From Isoetes taiwanensis (lineage: Eukaryota; Streptophyta; Lycopodiopsida; Isoetales; Isoetaceae), in the NCBI GenBank assembly GCA_021234155.1, contig JAJEKV010000014.1, forward strand, positions 6,647,563 to 6,711,562: 64,000 nucleotides of DNA. Reading direction: 5' to 3'. How positions within the stretch are numbered: position 1 is the first letter of the stretch; every line of letters starts with the position of its first letter. Below, in pieces: positions 32,334 to 44,292 of the stretch. The notes under the pieces were generated by a model, which searched no databases, was not told the DNA's origin, and saw nothing but the letters and a program-made list of their open reading frames with translations. The position numbers and the translations under genes are program-made.

Positions 32334-34571
32334 TTGCATTTAAAACTGAGAAAGCAAAGGAGGGCAACTATTTACTTTTCAAGAAACTTTCATATTATAA
32401 ACAAGGCTTGTCACCACTTGGTCCAATTGTGTAAGAATGGACTACTGGATGAAGCACTTAAAACTGCAGAGATGATGGAACTGCAAGGTGTCTCTTTGAC
32501 CAGAAATGATGCATATTTTCTTCTGCAGGCCTGTCTAGAGAGAAGAAATGTACAATATGGCAGAAGAGTGCAGTCCCTTATGGACCACAGCAGGCTTTGT
32601 TCCATCCCTGTGCTGGCTGACCATTTGATCAGGCTCTTTGCTGATCATGGTAGTCTTTTGGAAGCACATGAAGCATTTCAAAGGGTTGATACACCCAGTG
32701 AACATACATGGGCTGCCATTATCATGGCACATGCTAAACGTGGAGAAGGCAAAAGGGCTCTCCAATTGTATCAAGAAATGCAATTATCTGGAGTGCTTAT
32801 TAATAAGTATGTCTATGTTGCTGTTCTGAAGGCGTGTATCATAACTAAAGACCTTGTGCAGGGGAATATTATCCATGAGCAGATCAACAAATGTGGGCTT
32901 AGATCAGATGTCTTTGTAGGGAATGTCTTGATTGACATGTATGCAAAATGCGGCAACCTTGTAAAGGCTCGTAATGTACTGGACAATTTGCCTATGAGAG
33001 ATGTGGTGTCATGGAATGCTATAATTACAGGATATGCGCAACATGGAGAACACCTTTTAGCTTTAGAATCCTTGGAAAAGATGCAGTTGGAAGGCATAAG
33101 GCCAAATATAGTGTCGTGGGGTGCAATAATCGCAGGATGTGCTCATTATGGAAGAGGTGGTCTCGCCCTTGAATGCTTTGAAAGGATGGAAAAGGAAGAC
33201 TTAATCCATGATGGGATTATATATTTGAGTGCCCTCAAAGCATGTGCTAGCATTGGAGCAGTAAGACAGGGTAGACTGATCCATGGCAAATTAATCAAAA
33301 GAGGACTTCATACAGATGTTATTATGGGAAGTGCATTGGCTGATATGTATGCTAAGTGCGGATGCTTTAGTGAGGCATCTGAAGTCTTTGGCGTGCTTGA
33401 GAAGCATGATATTGTTTTATGGAATGCAATAATCTCAGGATATGCCCAGCATGGTAAGCTTTTTTTGGCTATAGAATGTTTACAAAGTTTGCAAGATGAA
33501 GGCATAAAGCCAAATGTTGTTTCATACACTGCGTTAATTACAGGATGCGCTCAGGGTGGAGAAGGTGCTCTGGCTCTAAAATTCTTTCAAATAATGCAAC
33601 AGCAAGGCATAGTGCCAAATGAAGTCACATTTTCGGGTATATTGAAGGCATGCACTGGAATAGTAGCATTAGAACAAGGCAGGCTCATACATGAGCAGGT
33701 AATTGCATTCGGGGCACAAGCAGACACTGTTGTCGGAAACACGTTAATTGATATGTATTCTAAGTGTGGGAACCTTGATGAAGCACACAGTTCTTTTGAA
33801 GGGTTACCATATAAAGATGTGGCATCATGGAATGCAATGATTGCAGGAAGTGCCCAACAAGAGGAATGTTTAGTAGCTTTAGAGTGCCTTGAGGACATGC
33901 AGCGAGGTAGCATCAAGCCAGATTCATCCACATTCTTAGCCGCCTTGAAAGCATGTGCTACCATTGGAGCATTAGTGCAGGGTAGGCTTATCCACAGTTG
34001 GATCAACCAAGGTGCCTCTAAGTTAGACGGGAGCATAGCAAGCGCTCTGGTTGATATGTATGCCAAATGTGGAAGTATAAGTGAAGCATCTAATGTATTT
34101 TACAGTTTAGAAGAAAGAGATGTGGTTACATGGAATTCCATGTGTGGGGGATATGCCCAACATGGGGAAGGTCTTTATGCATTAGATTGTTTCAAGTGGA
34201 TGCAACAAGCAGGCATAAATCCAGATGAATGTTCATTCAATAACATTCTTATTGCATGTAGTCGTGCAGGCTTAGTAGATGCAGGCGAATGGGTTTTTAA
34301 TTCTATGAGTGGATATGGTCTGATACCGAGTAGTTCAAATTTCATTTGCCTGGTCGATCTTCTTTGTCGTTGTGGGTTTCTTGATGAGGGGGAGGATCTA
34401 ATTCAGACTCATATACAGAATGATATCATCGGATGGACAACTTTGCTTAATGCTTCTAGAATGCATGGGAACGTTGAAGTAGGGATGCATTGCTTTAATC
34501 AAATGGTTTGCCAGAATTGTTGTAGTGCTGCTGGATATATTCTCATGTCTAACATTTACGCCGAATCGTAG
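32334..34571 (+). CDS. PLS-class pentatricopeptide repeat protein, ends in E motif
   Basis: An organelle-targeted RNA-binding protein family; PLS proteins usually take part in site-specific RNA editing. The 745 codons carry tandem PPR units across residues 25-695. The S-type signature DMYAKCG or DMYSKCG occurs near 201, 337, 473 and 573, and WNAIITGYAQHGE-type motifs recur. An E-type start (IIGWTTLLNASRMHGN, then YILMSNIYAES) sits at 698-745 and ends at TAG, so the rest of E, E+ and DYW are missing; I see no DYW remnant downstream. The frame is open from 32253 with no ATG before 32472 (MMELQG), so the stated 5' end is an open-frame limit starting with TTG. The true start is either 32472, without a targeting peptide, or an upstream exon joined at the acceptor-like TTACCAG near 32321. 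It could be functional with a partner DYW protein, or a truncated copy. Confidence 0.85.
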   Translation: MHLKLRKQRRATIYFSRNFHIINKACHHLVQLCKNGLLDEALKTAEMMELQGVSLTRNDAYFLLQACLERRNVQYGRRVQSLMDHSRLCSIPVLADHLIRLFADHGSLLEAHEAFQRVDTPSEHTWAAIIMAHAKRGEGKRALQLYQEMQLSGVLINKYVYVAVLKACIITKDLVQGNIIHEQINKCGLRSDVFVGNVLIDMYAKCGNLVKARNVLDNLPMRDVVSWNAIITGYAQHGEHLLALESLEKMQLEGIRPNIVSWGAIIAGCAHYGRGGLALECFERMEKEDLIHDGIIYLSALKACASIGAVRQGRLIHGKLIKRGLHTDVIMGSALADMYAKCGCFSEASEVFGVLEKHDIVLWNAIISGYAQHGKLFLAIECLQSLQDEGIKPNVVSYTALITGCAQGGEGALALKFFQIMQQQGIVPNEVTFSGILKACTGIVALEQGRLIHEQVIAFGAQADTVVGNTLIDMYSKCGNLDEAHSSFEGLPYKDVASWNAMIAGSAQQEECLVALECLEDMQRGSIKPDSSTFLAALKACATIGALVQGRLIHSWINQGASKLDGSIASALVDMYAKCGSISEASNVFYSLEERDVVTWNSMCGGYAQHGEGLYALDCFKWMQQAGINPDECSFNNILIACSRAGLVDAGEWVFNSMSGYGLIPSSSNFICLVDLLCRCGFLDEGEDLIQTHIQNDIIGWTTLLNASRMHGNVEVGMHCFNQMVCQNCCSAAGYILMSNIYAES

Positions 34572-34634
34572 AGCGATTGACAAACTGCATTCACATCACA
34601 TGGCATGTACATTGAAATCTCGTTTCTGGCATTG

Positions 34635-34780
34635 AACTCTAGAATAGGATGCCATAAACTCTAGAATAGGATCATTGGCGTTTCTAGAAATAGGATGCCA
34701 GAAACTCTAGAATAGGATCATCGCCATTTTTGGCATTGAGCTCTACAATAGGATGCCAAAAACTCTAGAACAGGATTATT
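34635..34780. repeat. Short imperfect tandem repeat
   Basis: AATAGGATGCC starts at 34642, 34689 and 34747, each followed by AAACTCTAGAA(C/T)AGGAT. The spacing is irregular (47 and 58 bp). Confidence 0.75.
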
Positions 34781-35182
34781 AATCCTAAAGAGGTTTTTTT
34801 TTCTAGGTTGAGTTGAGCGGTAGGGTACATTGTTACTTTAGAGGCTTCTTCCAATTTGTACACCAGCCTGTTGGCAGGTGGTCCTTCGCTTCTCAATTGG
34901 AAACTCAATAGTTAGTGGCATTCCTGTAGGAGTTCTATTTGTTAAGATGCCAATTGACATAAGGAAAAGAGCAATCACAATAATACAAAGACGAGGATGG
35001 ATTAAGACAAATCAATTGTTTGCTTGGAATTAAACTGACCACAAGAACAGTAATTTTTGAATGTGTCATCTTATTGACAAGAAAATTCAGGTAACGCTGG
35101 TAATTACTATTCAAAGTTTCATGAGATACCTTAAATTCTCCAGACCTAAATTCTTTAGACTGGAAAACAGGGTGAAAGCAAT
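34781..35182. other. Intergenic, no gene seen
   Basis: AT-rich, short ORFs only. Confidence 0.5.
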
Positions 35183-36145
35183 TCTAGAATGGGGCTCGCA
35201 TGAAACCAACAAACCGCCCATAGATAGGCTTCTCATTCATCTCAGCAGATTTTCTACAATGGTGGACAGTGGGTAGCCACACACATGTGAACTACCCACG
35301 AAAAATAAAAGGAAAATCCAATTATATCATTTGGACCCCAAAAAATACAATGCTAATAGATGTGTGGCTATCACCAGGATTAAAAAACCCCGCCCTTTCG
35401 GGTTTTCGAGGAAAAACCCTAGTGATAAGCCTTCGGCAAGGGGCTTGGACAAACGTAAGGCATAGAAATCGCTCCCAAAAACCCACGCATGGAGAAGTCG
35501 AAACAGATGCCGCTCGCCAACCTGTACCTGCACATCACCAACACAACAAAACGAGACAACACAAACCTCCCAGAGTGGAGGGGCTGATCACGCGTGCCAC
35601 GCGACAAAAAACAAAACCTCTTCAAATAGAGGGGCTGGTCACGCGTGCCAGGCAACAAATACAATAAACAAAGAAGGGGGGGAGGGTGGGTTCAAAGAGA
35701 ATAAGGTACTGCTGAGAGAAGAGGAAGCGCCGATGAGACGTTGATGCAGAACCGCGCCTAAAATAGCGAAACCCCAACCAGAAAGGGCATGTGCCAGAAA
35801 GGGCATGTGCCGCATGCATGCATACAAGACATGCATGCTCGCCCCATCCTAGAATGTCGATCCGATGTCTCGGATCGATGGGATTCTAGAATGGGGCTCG
35901 CAAGAAACCAACAAACTGCCCGAATACCAGAGAACTTCCTTATCAAACTAGAATCGAGGACGAAGGTCACAGGATGAAGGCTAAAGAAGGGCCAAGGCCA
36001 AGAAAGGACATGTCACAACATGAAAGAAACGCCAAATGGGCCAAACCAAGCAGGAAGAAGCCCCTCCCCCTGCCTGGAAACAATTCAAAGAGAATAAGGT
36101 ACTGCTGAGAGAAGAGGAAGCGCCGATGTCTCGGATCGATGGGAT
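35183..36145. repeat. Mosaic of duplicated segments
   Basis: CTAGAATGGGGCTCGCATGA with AACCAACAAAC occurs at 35183-35220 and 35884-35922. A 44-bp block beginning TCAAAGAGAATAAGGTACTG occurs at about 35692 and 36084. TCGGATCGATGGGATTCT occurs near 35871 and 36131. GAGGGGCTG(A/G)TCACGCGTGCCA is repeated at 35578 and 35629. The segment GGATTAAAAAAC...GGGTTTTCGAGGAAAAACC at 35380-35424 matches the LINE tail region at 48851-48893, so a LINE relic contributes to the mosaic. Confidence 0.7.
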
Positions 36146-36310
36146 TCTGTCGCGTCCGCTTGTCACGCCTTGCCACATGGCACATAAACTTTTAAAGAAT
36201 GTTGAACAAAAATCAAGTCACGGATGTTTCTATTTTTTACTACGCGTTCTTCCCTTCAACGACAGTTTTACCGGACATTCCACCTTTTCACTTTGCATTC
36301 TGTCCAATTT

Positions 36311-36753
36311 CACCCAGCAGAATTGCTTTCACCTCCGTTTTCACATTTTAATAATCACTCCGAGGCTTGAATTCCAGGGTGTCAGCATTGCCTCCGCACT
36401 GCGCGGGTCGGCAACGCTTCCACTATGGAATTCAAGCCCCAGGGTCATTCTTATATACATATATAGTGGACAACTATCCAAAAGAAAATTATTAAGCAAA
36501 AACATCAAACTAGCATAAAAAATAATCACAGATAAATAGATGAACCGCGTAATCGTCATCCAACATTAGAACGGAAAAATCAGGCCTTTTAGTTCATATT
36601 ATGTATATAAGAATCACCCCGGGGCTTGAATTCCAGGGTGGAAGTGTTGACGACGCATGCAGCGCAGAGGCAATGCTGACACCCCAAAATTCAAGCCCTG
36701 GGGTGATTCTTAAAACGTGAAAATAGGGGTGAAAGCAATTCTGCCGGGTTGCT
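36311..36753. mobile_element. Two inverted copies of one foldback MITE
   Basis: Copy A (36348-36456) and copy B (36608-36714) each have inverted ends AATCACCCCGGGGCTTGAATTC-like. The interior of A, GTGTCAGCATTGCCTC... CTTCCAC, matches the reverse complement of the interior of B, so they are opposed. The similarity continues outward (CAGAATTGCTTTCACC at 36320; GGTGAAAGCAATTCTG at 36729), making arms of about 145 bp around a spacer of about 150 bp. Confidence 0.85.
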
Positions 36754-37392
36754 GCCACATTTTGGCAGCATAGAAGAGCTATGCACACAATACATCTTTG
36801 TCCGACTTTTGTCTAAAACATGTGTGCAAGTGCTAGAAGTATGAAGACTCTCATCTTTAAAGATCACAAGTTGACACCTTTGTTGAAGAACCAAGGGAAG
36901 GACATTCATTGGATATGATGCAAGCATGGCAAGGAGAAAAGATTCAAGCAAATATAGTTGAATTTGAAGTTTGGAAGACCCCTCAAGAATGAAGTTTGGA
37001 AGACCCCTCAAGATTCCTTGGTATGCGGCTAGTTTCAAGTCATTTTGGCATGAGTTTCACTTCACAAGGCTTCTTACATGAGCTTACCACCTCAATTCCA
37101 TCCACGAACATCATACATGCTTCATATTTTCTCTTGCCTTACCATCATTTTCCCTAGCCAAAGTTGGCAAATGGTCTTTTTTCTAGTCAAAACAACCATC
37201 CATACATCACACACTCACCATACATCCAAAGCAAAAAATTCCACCCAATTTGGCTATTTCTATGGTGTAAGATCATCTTCTCTCTCTAAAAGTTAAGCTA
37301 GAGAGAGAAAGTGCACATTTCCCTCAAATAAGCATGGAGAAGTAAAATGTCCAAGATATTGCATAAAAGATCCATGGTTATGTGCATTAGTG
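36754..37392. other. Intergenic, no gene seen
   Basis: Short ORFs only. A 22-bp direct duplication (GAATGAAGTTTGGAAGACCC with flanks) occurs near 36965-37012. Confidence 0.5.
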
Positions 37393-37700
37393 CCAAATTG
37401 TCCACATCATCATAAAAAATGTCAAGTACCATCCACATCATCACTCAGGCATCTCCATGTCATCATACACATGTCACCTACCACAAAATTCTTTTTTCAA
37501 ACTTTTTGACCTAAGTAAAGTCATTTTGGTACCCTAGGTGACATGTCATCATTCCATGGTGCCACATCATCTCCAAGCACTTCTACATCATCATACACAT
37601 GTCATCCACATCATCTCCACTTCATAAAAAGTTTTGACTAGAAAAAAGGTTATTTTGCCTCCTTGTTTGACACATCATCACCCCACAATGCCATGTCATC
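37393..37700. repeat. CACATCATC-rich degenerate minisatellite
   Basis: CCACATCATC, CATGTCATC and ACACATGTCA words recur many times over about 300 bp with variable spacing. Confidence 0.75.
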
Positions 37701-40700
37701 ACTCATTTGCCAAAAGTCAAATGCTCTTTTTTGCAAAAAGATTCTCCCATCGTGTAGAGCATCAAAAAAGATTCCTGTAAAAAAAAGAATTTTTGAAAAA
37801 GACCCCATATTGACCTTCATTTTTAAGTTCTTGGGATTCGTGAAAAAAAATAAAAAAATGTTTCCTATCCTCCCCCCCTCCCCCGGGGTCCCCGGTGGCC
37901 TAGTCACTCATCCCATCCAGTCTCCCTCCGCCACGTGGTGCCTCCGGGCATGTAGGCTAGCAATGGGCCAGACACCACGGGGAGACAGCATGACAATTGT
38001 TAAAAGCCATGTCAGGGTATACCTTTTATACTCGAGCACCTTTTTAAAAAACGCATGTGGGATATTGTTTCCAAAATCTTCAAGAATCCTAAAATCCTGT
38101 CACGCAAGATCCAACTTTTCGTCTCGATTCAACTGCCTAATCATAGCAAAACACCCCCGAATCCATCTATTCTAAGCCAAGGACCCCAAAACTGAGCTAA
38201 AGGACAAGGATTTGGGCCGAATTTGCCAAGAACAGGCCGGAAACATGGGATAAAGAAAGGGAAGTGGTGTTCAGAGAAGTTTCTAGGGCTTTGGGCGCAA
38301 GAACTGTTCAAGACATCTCTGATAGAGACTGATTTGATTGACTGTAGCTTGAATCTGCCTTCCTTGCTTCATAAATCCACGGATTACTTGACGCAAATTG
38401 CTTAATGCTTTGTGTGACTTTTTTTTATTCTGTGCCCAAGAGATCAAAGCTTGAGAATGATTTGATTGACTGTGTGATATTTATATGAATGAAAATCCGG
38501 CCCTTGGCACTGAAATTATATTCGATTTGCATTCAACATTGCAAATGAGGTAACGTGAAAAGGTAAAATTGGTATTTGAAGAAGTGAAAATCAAGCCTAG
38601 CAGATCTCAGGAAGATTGCATTACAATCTGCATTTTGAACAAGTCTCAAACAAGGTGCTGCGCACGATGGGTTGCCTTCCGGTGGCCCGAGTGCATTTTC
38701 ATTTTTCTTGTTGTCGTTTCGTTTTCATGGTTCTTGTTAGATCATTTCATGTGTCATGGCTTATTAATGGTTTGAATGGGGGTTTTGTTGCGTTTTGTTT
38801 TGTTTATGAATTGAATATGGACCAAGAAGAGGCTTGCGAAGCTCAGTGCCTAGACCAATTGGGATTGATGTGATTATGTTCTTTGTCTAAAACACACTAG
38901 CCATTCATGAAGAATGCTTTGTGTAGTTACATCAGTAATGGAAATTGTACAGGCCCTGTATGAATACATGCTTTTATTTTCTTAGTAAATGTATACAAAT
39001 ATTAAGAATAGAATATCCAGTGGTAAAAAAGAGCCAATTCGTGCTTTGATAATACTAGTAACGGGTGGCCGGCGTTGCCGGGCATAGATACATTTGTATT
39101 GTAAATACAGTAGCTGTAAATGCGGAGCCAATACCAGCGAGGAGGCATACCAGACATCCAGCCAATCAACAGGCTATAACATAATAAATAATATTACAGA
39201 TAACAATTGGAATCTCAAACCACAACCAAAAGAAAGTATAACAAATCACTTAAGCACTTGAGATTTAAAATTATGTAATTAAGGAACCCGATAAATTATA
39301 TAAGTTAAATTAAGGAATTTTAATGCCATGTCTTCAAAAGACGACCACTCCAGTTGAATTTCCTAAGATTATTATTAATATTCTAATGCATCCTTCTTTG
39401 ATCTTTTCACATGAATCCATTGATTTAGTAATGCTCCACTCAAGAAAGTGTTGATTCAAGAAAAAAAAAATGAAAAGTTCAAAAATTTTCTTATCATGGA
39501 GATCTTGACATTGGTGTCTTGACATTGGCGTTCTCGATAACATCTAAACTCAAAACGTACCTTCAAATTCCTAAAGCAATCAGAACATACCTTTTAAGTT
39601 CCTATAACTAGAACACCATTCCCAGTAAACATGCAGTATGGGCAAGTTCCTAAAATTAGAGCAAAGTTCCCAGTAACTATGCGACATGCGCAACCACATC
39701 CGCCGACCTTCCTCTACATAATGAATTGAAGAGAGACTATTTCCTTCGAGCAACAAGAACTTACAATTTTGATTAGTTCAAAGAATAGCCTTAGCCTTAG
39801 CCACATAGCCTTAGCCTTTCGACTTAGCTAAATATGGACTTACTTTTCCAAAATAGATACCCCCTTTTACTCATTCTAAAGATGCTGCTATGGGCCCCTT
39901 GAAAAATATGCATGTTTGCCTATAAATTCGTTAGAACAATGTGTTGTTTTATTGGTAGAATGATATGTTAGAGATGATTAAGTTTCAACGTAGAATTATG
40001 AAATGCATTTGCTCAAATTCATCTTATTATTTGATATCCCGTAGATAAAATTTAAATGGCAATATTTGAGAAAAATTGAAAACCTGATGATTATACAATA
40101 ATATGGTTTGCCATTTTCTCTTTGAAATCGAGAATTTTGTATGCGACATAAAAGTTTGGGCAGTTAGATTGAATAAGTATGCTGCATAACAATGGCTATG
40201 CTGTCAATTTGCATTGCAAATTGAAATTCTAGTTTTTGCCTCTCCTTAGACTTATAATACAGTGAACTACATAAGGACTGCCCTTATAGCCCAGATGTTG
40301 GGACTTAAAATGCCATGATGATCTGTAGGGAGTAGGACAGTTTATTAGGGAGTTGAGTAGGGGTAAGAGTAAAGTTGTTGCCAATGAAAAATTAGTAGAT
40401 AGACTATGCAACACTAGTTGGATATGTAACACCTCTTTCATGTCCTAGTGGCTACTTTATTAGACCAAACGAACGTGCCAAAATATAGCAGACATGCATC
40501 GGACATAATGTGAGCTTACTTTTTGAATATGAACAACTAGAAACTCTGGAAAACAATTTGCAATGCTCCTTATGTACATAGAGAGATTCTATGTTAAATT
40601 TATGTTGTACCAACATATATCCGTGTCAGCATGTTTTTCTAGTTCTAAGGTTATGGTGCACCTTAGTATTTCTTAGGCTAGGGATGCCAATGGATGGCAT

Positions 40701-43212
40701 ATTTATGCCTAAGGGCATTGATAAATAGGCCGAAGGCATTTGGGGTGATAACATATTTTATGCCATGGGTAAAATAATTTATACCATCAAGGGCAGCAAT
40801 ATATGCTATACCATTAACGAGAACAACATATTAACGAGAACAACATATTTTATATCATGGATAAAAAATTGTCAAGACAATAAAACAATGATTTATTCAA
40901 ACCATTGGGAAAAAGTGAGTACCTGTAAGTCGAGAGCCCCTTCAAAATAGGCAGCAGAGCTGCTATGTTAGCATCCTCTAGAAACAATATTTCTTTGGGG
41001 CATTTGTTGGAAAAAATCAAATGGTCTGGTATGTGGACAACACGTTTTGCCATATTGAACAAAGATTAATTAGAAATCTCCATCTCGAACCTCATCATCA
41101 ACCACCATATGTCATTCCTTCATGACAATATACAACAGCACAATCGGTCTTTTTGAGCATAATCTAATTATTCGAGGATAGAAATCATGTCAAGGAAGGA
41201 AGAATTAACCAACTTGGAAGCAATAGAAGCATCAATGGCAAAGTGGGCAGTGCATAACCTATTTTCATTGCAACCATGGTAGGGCAAGACTTTTCCAGAA
41301 TCATTAAATTATCTTGCAAGTACTACTGCATTCTAGGCAAAGAATAAACCTCATTCCATCACATCCATCTCATGCTTTGGTACATATTTTTTGAGGCAGC
41401 AAAATAAGTAGCTTTTGCAAAATGTTACGATCATTCCGCTGTTGAGCTTCATCTGCACCTCCAATGTATCTGTCTCTAATGAACAACCTGGGGGCAGTAG
41501 CAGACTTTCGCATAACATTTCTACTTTTTTCCTGAATCTTGCATCAATAGATATATCCCGCTATCAGATTGGTAAGTCGTTCTAAATGAGGATTCCTGTC
41601 AATAGCCTTAGGTAAATGACGACCTTTAATACTCTGACCATGTTCCTGAACCATACAATCTTTAGTAGCAAATGAAAAATCAGGCCTTTAATGTACTGAT
41701 GATCTTTAAGATTTATATAATACTTTTCATGTTAAAAGTTAGAGCCCATGGCGTCGAAAGCCCCTGCCAGACTAAGTGTAGAAACCAATAGTAAGAACAA
41801 CATTGATGTCCACAACCTAGTAATCCTAAAACTTCCCTGCAACAAAGCCAAGAGCACCTGTTGACAAACAGAAATACATTATAATAAAATCAAAGATACA
41901 AACAAACCTAACTCCAAATTATCACTTAGAAAACCATTTAATACAGAAACAGATAGAACATTCATAGCCACGGATGCATGTCAACTACAATAGCTCTTCT
42001 ATAGTATGACGAACGGCTTCTAGTTTTGAAGTCTTTGAATTGATGCAATAGGATATAAGCCTAAAGATGCTGCAAAGTATCTACCACAACTGCAATTAAA
42101 CGTCAATCTCTATCTTCCTATCCTGTATTACGTGTGCCTCTAATGGATCTGTGCCACTTCCATTGCCTTTTTTGGCTTTAATAATTACCTAGAAAGGGGT
42201 ATACAGGAAAGTCTTTCTTCTAGCAAGATAAAGCAGGCAGCAAAAAAACCCATAAAAAGCCATCTAAGGAGAGAACAACACCAGCATTACCTCATATTTT
42301 GCACCCTTAGCCGAAATACTTCAGCTTGTTTCCATTTCTTCATGCACATCTCTCAGGCCTACAATGTGCTCCTAGTTGTACATGAACTGATGGAATAATT
42401 GTTCTCCTTCCATTGACCCATGCGGTCTTCCTGGGAAGGGCAAGCAATGTATTTTACTGCCAAAGAGATTTTGGATATCCATCTCATAGCATTAGAACTG
42501 TTTTAGGCCAGTCCCAAGCCTCCTCAAAATAATGAAGCCGGGAAGGACAAAGGCATGGCACGAGAGCAAAGAATATGTCAACTTTGGAACTTAGGAATGG
42601 TGGAAGAAGCTGTCTATTTTGGACCCAATCAACCTATAGAAGCTCCTGAACTCACGATCAGAAATACCTTGCCTTAAATGTTTATGAAAGCAAGACTATA
42701 TTTGCACTGAGAAGAGTAAGGGAACCATCTACGAATATGTTTAGAAATTGATCCTCGTAAAATTGCACTTTAGTGGATATATCCCCTGCAGAGTAAACTG
42801 ACGAAACCAAAGTTCATGAACAGAAAAGTTCAAGCGGAAAACACAAACATATTACAAATGCAACCAAAATTTCTCGAAATCTGCACAATTCTTGGGAATC
42901 AATATACTATACTCATACTCCTATATCAGAATTTTTTACTTGCCTAGGAGACCCCATGCACTCGTAATAAAAACAAAATCAATCATGACACCTGAATTAC
43001 TGGACCATTCAATCTTCATTTAAAACAGTTGCATGCCAAACATTGCATGGATAAAGGCAAATTATCTAAATCTAGTAAAAAAGAGCTTTAAAGAGAGAAT
43101 CATAGACAATATATAGCAAATATAACTGCAATGATAATGCATCAAAGTCTACCTATTAGTAGAAGGAATGTTATTATTCAACAAAACAGCCAGCCTAAGT
43201 TTAACAACTCAC
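37701..43212. other. Long intergenic region, no gene recognised
   Basis: About 5.5 kb of mostly AT-rich sequence with ORFs under 175 codons and no domain I recognise. A small GC hairpin (CCGGC-GTT-GCCGG) lies at 39069-39081 in otherwise AT-rich DNA. ATTAACGAGAACAACATATT is duplicated directly near 40814-40850. Further NHX exons were looked for on the minus strand and not found. Confidence 0.4.
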
Positions 43213-43742
43213 CCCTACTCCAAGTGAGGTACTAGCGGAAAATAGTGAAATGAAATCAAGGAGTATCTTCAGCCCGGTATGGATATCAAATTCAGCAACA
43301 TCAAACTTTTGGACAGCACGGAACAGCACCACGCATGTGGCATCATTTACAACCCCTTCTCCGAATACCAAGCTATACAATAGAGGAGTTTCATCTTGAT
43401 GAAGCACCTAAGGTAACAAAAGTTAAATGGCGAATCAATACACATAAATGCAATGAAAAAGCACATAACGAATACAGTGAAACAGAAATTAAGGCCAACT
43501 TTCTTTCTCTCAGAAGTCAAAACTGGCATCTTCACAATATGGAGCTAGGCACCCATGAAAAAAGCCTGGACAAAGTATAGAACTTACCTTCTTGGATTAG
43601 ATAAACACTAGAAACAAAGAAGTAACATTGATTGGTTAATCATTATGCCCATTCTCCATGAATGTGGCCATTATAATTTAGCTTTGAATGCGTACCTGAA
43701 GAGTGCAGACAGTATCGGTTGCAGAAAATATAGCTCCAAAAG
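43213..43742 (-). pseudogene. NHX: Two exons of a vacuolar Na+(K+)/H+ antiporter (NHX)
   Basis: Exon A (43742-43696, minus) encodes FGAIFSATDTVCTLQ between an AG acceptor and a GTACGC donor. Exon B (43407-43213) encodes 65 codons with VLHQDETPLLYSLVFGEG, VVNDATCVVLFRAVQKFD, after TTAG and before GTGAGT. This is the conserved core of plant NHX exchangers, including the NDAT motif of the ion-binding membrane segments (known for the family). The exons are adjacent and in phase, separated by a 288-nt intron. No upstream or downstream NHX exons are recognisable within several kb, and a dispersed repeat lies just upstream at 44.2 kb. I therefore call a gene relic; a live gene with very long introns reaching into unrecognised DNA cannot be excluded. 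Confidence 0.75.
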
Positions 43743-44194
43743 CTGCACATTGCATATACATCAGGCTCAGTATCAAAGTCATGAAAAACCTATCTCAATG
43801 ATGATAATTACACAAAGTTACATCCTATAAATTCGAAAGACTTGCATGCTAATGTATGCCCATTGTACCACAAAGCAACAGGGCTCTAACCATCCAATAT
43901 CGGTATAACTAAATTCCCTGTTCATTATCACCGAAGGAAATTTGACATTCATCTCAGCATTGGAGGCCGCAAATCAATTCTATGGCATCGTGTGAACAAA
44001 AAGCTGATAATGTACGTGAATGCATGCGCTACAAACGATGAAAAAAAAAACCCTGACACTTCCAGCCTAGATATTCACAATGGCCTCTCTCCCATTCTGC
44101 TACATCAGTTCGGACTAGTCCGGTGCCCGCTGAAGATTGTGCTCTCGAGCCAAACCCCTGTATGCTGACCGCCAGTTTACTGGCAACAGCCAGT
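43743..44194. other. Intergenic, no gene seen
   Basis: Expected position of preceding NHX exons, but no NHX-like translation is visible on the minus strand. Confidence 0.4.
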
Positions 44195-44292
44195 CTGGAG
44201 CAATCACCAGCATATCCTAAGCATATGACGGCATATACTTGGATATGCCATAAACCCACATAAACGAGGATTTGCCCCTTAGGGGCAATCCC
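44195..44292 (-). repeat. Dispersed repeat, copy 2 (inverted)
   Basis: The minus strand reads GATTGCCCCTAAGGGGCAA, CCTCGT, ATGTGG, TTTATGGCATAT, TATATGCC, then TGATTGCTCCA. This is the same word order as 23152-23250 on the plus strand. Confidence 0.7.
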
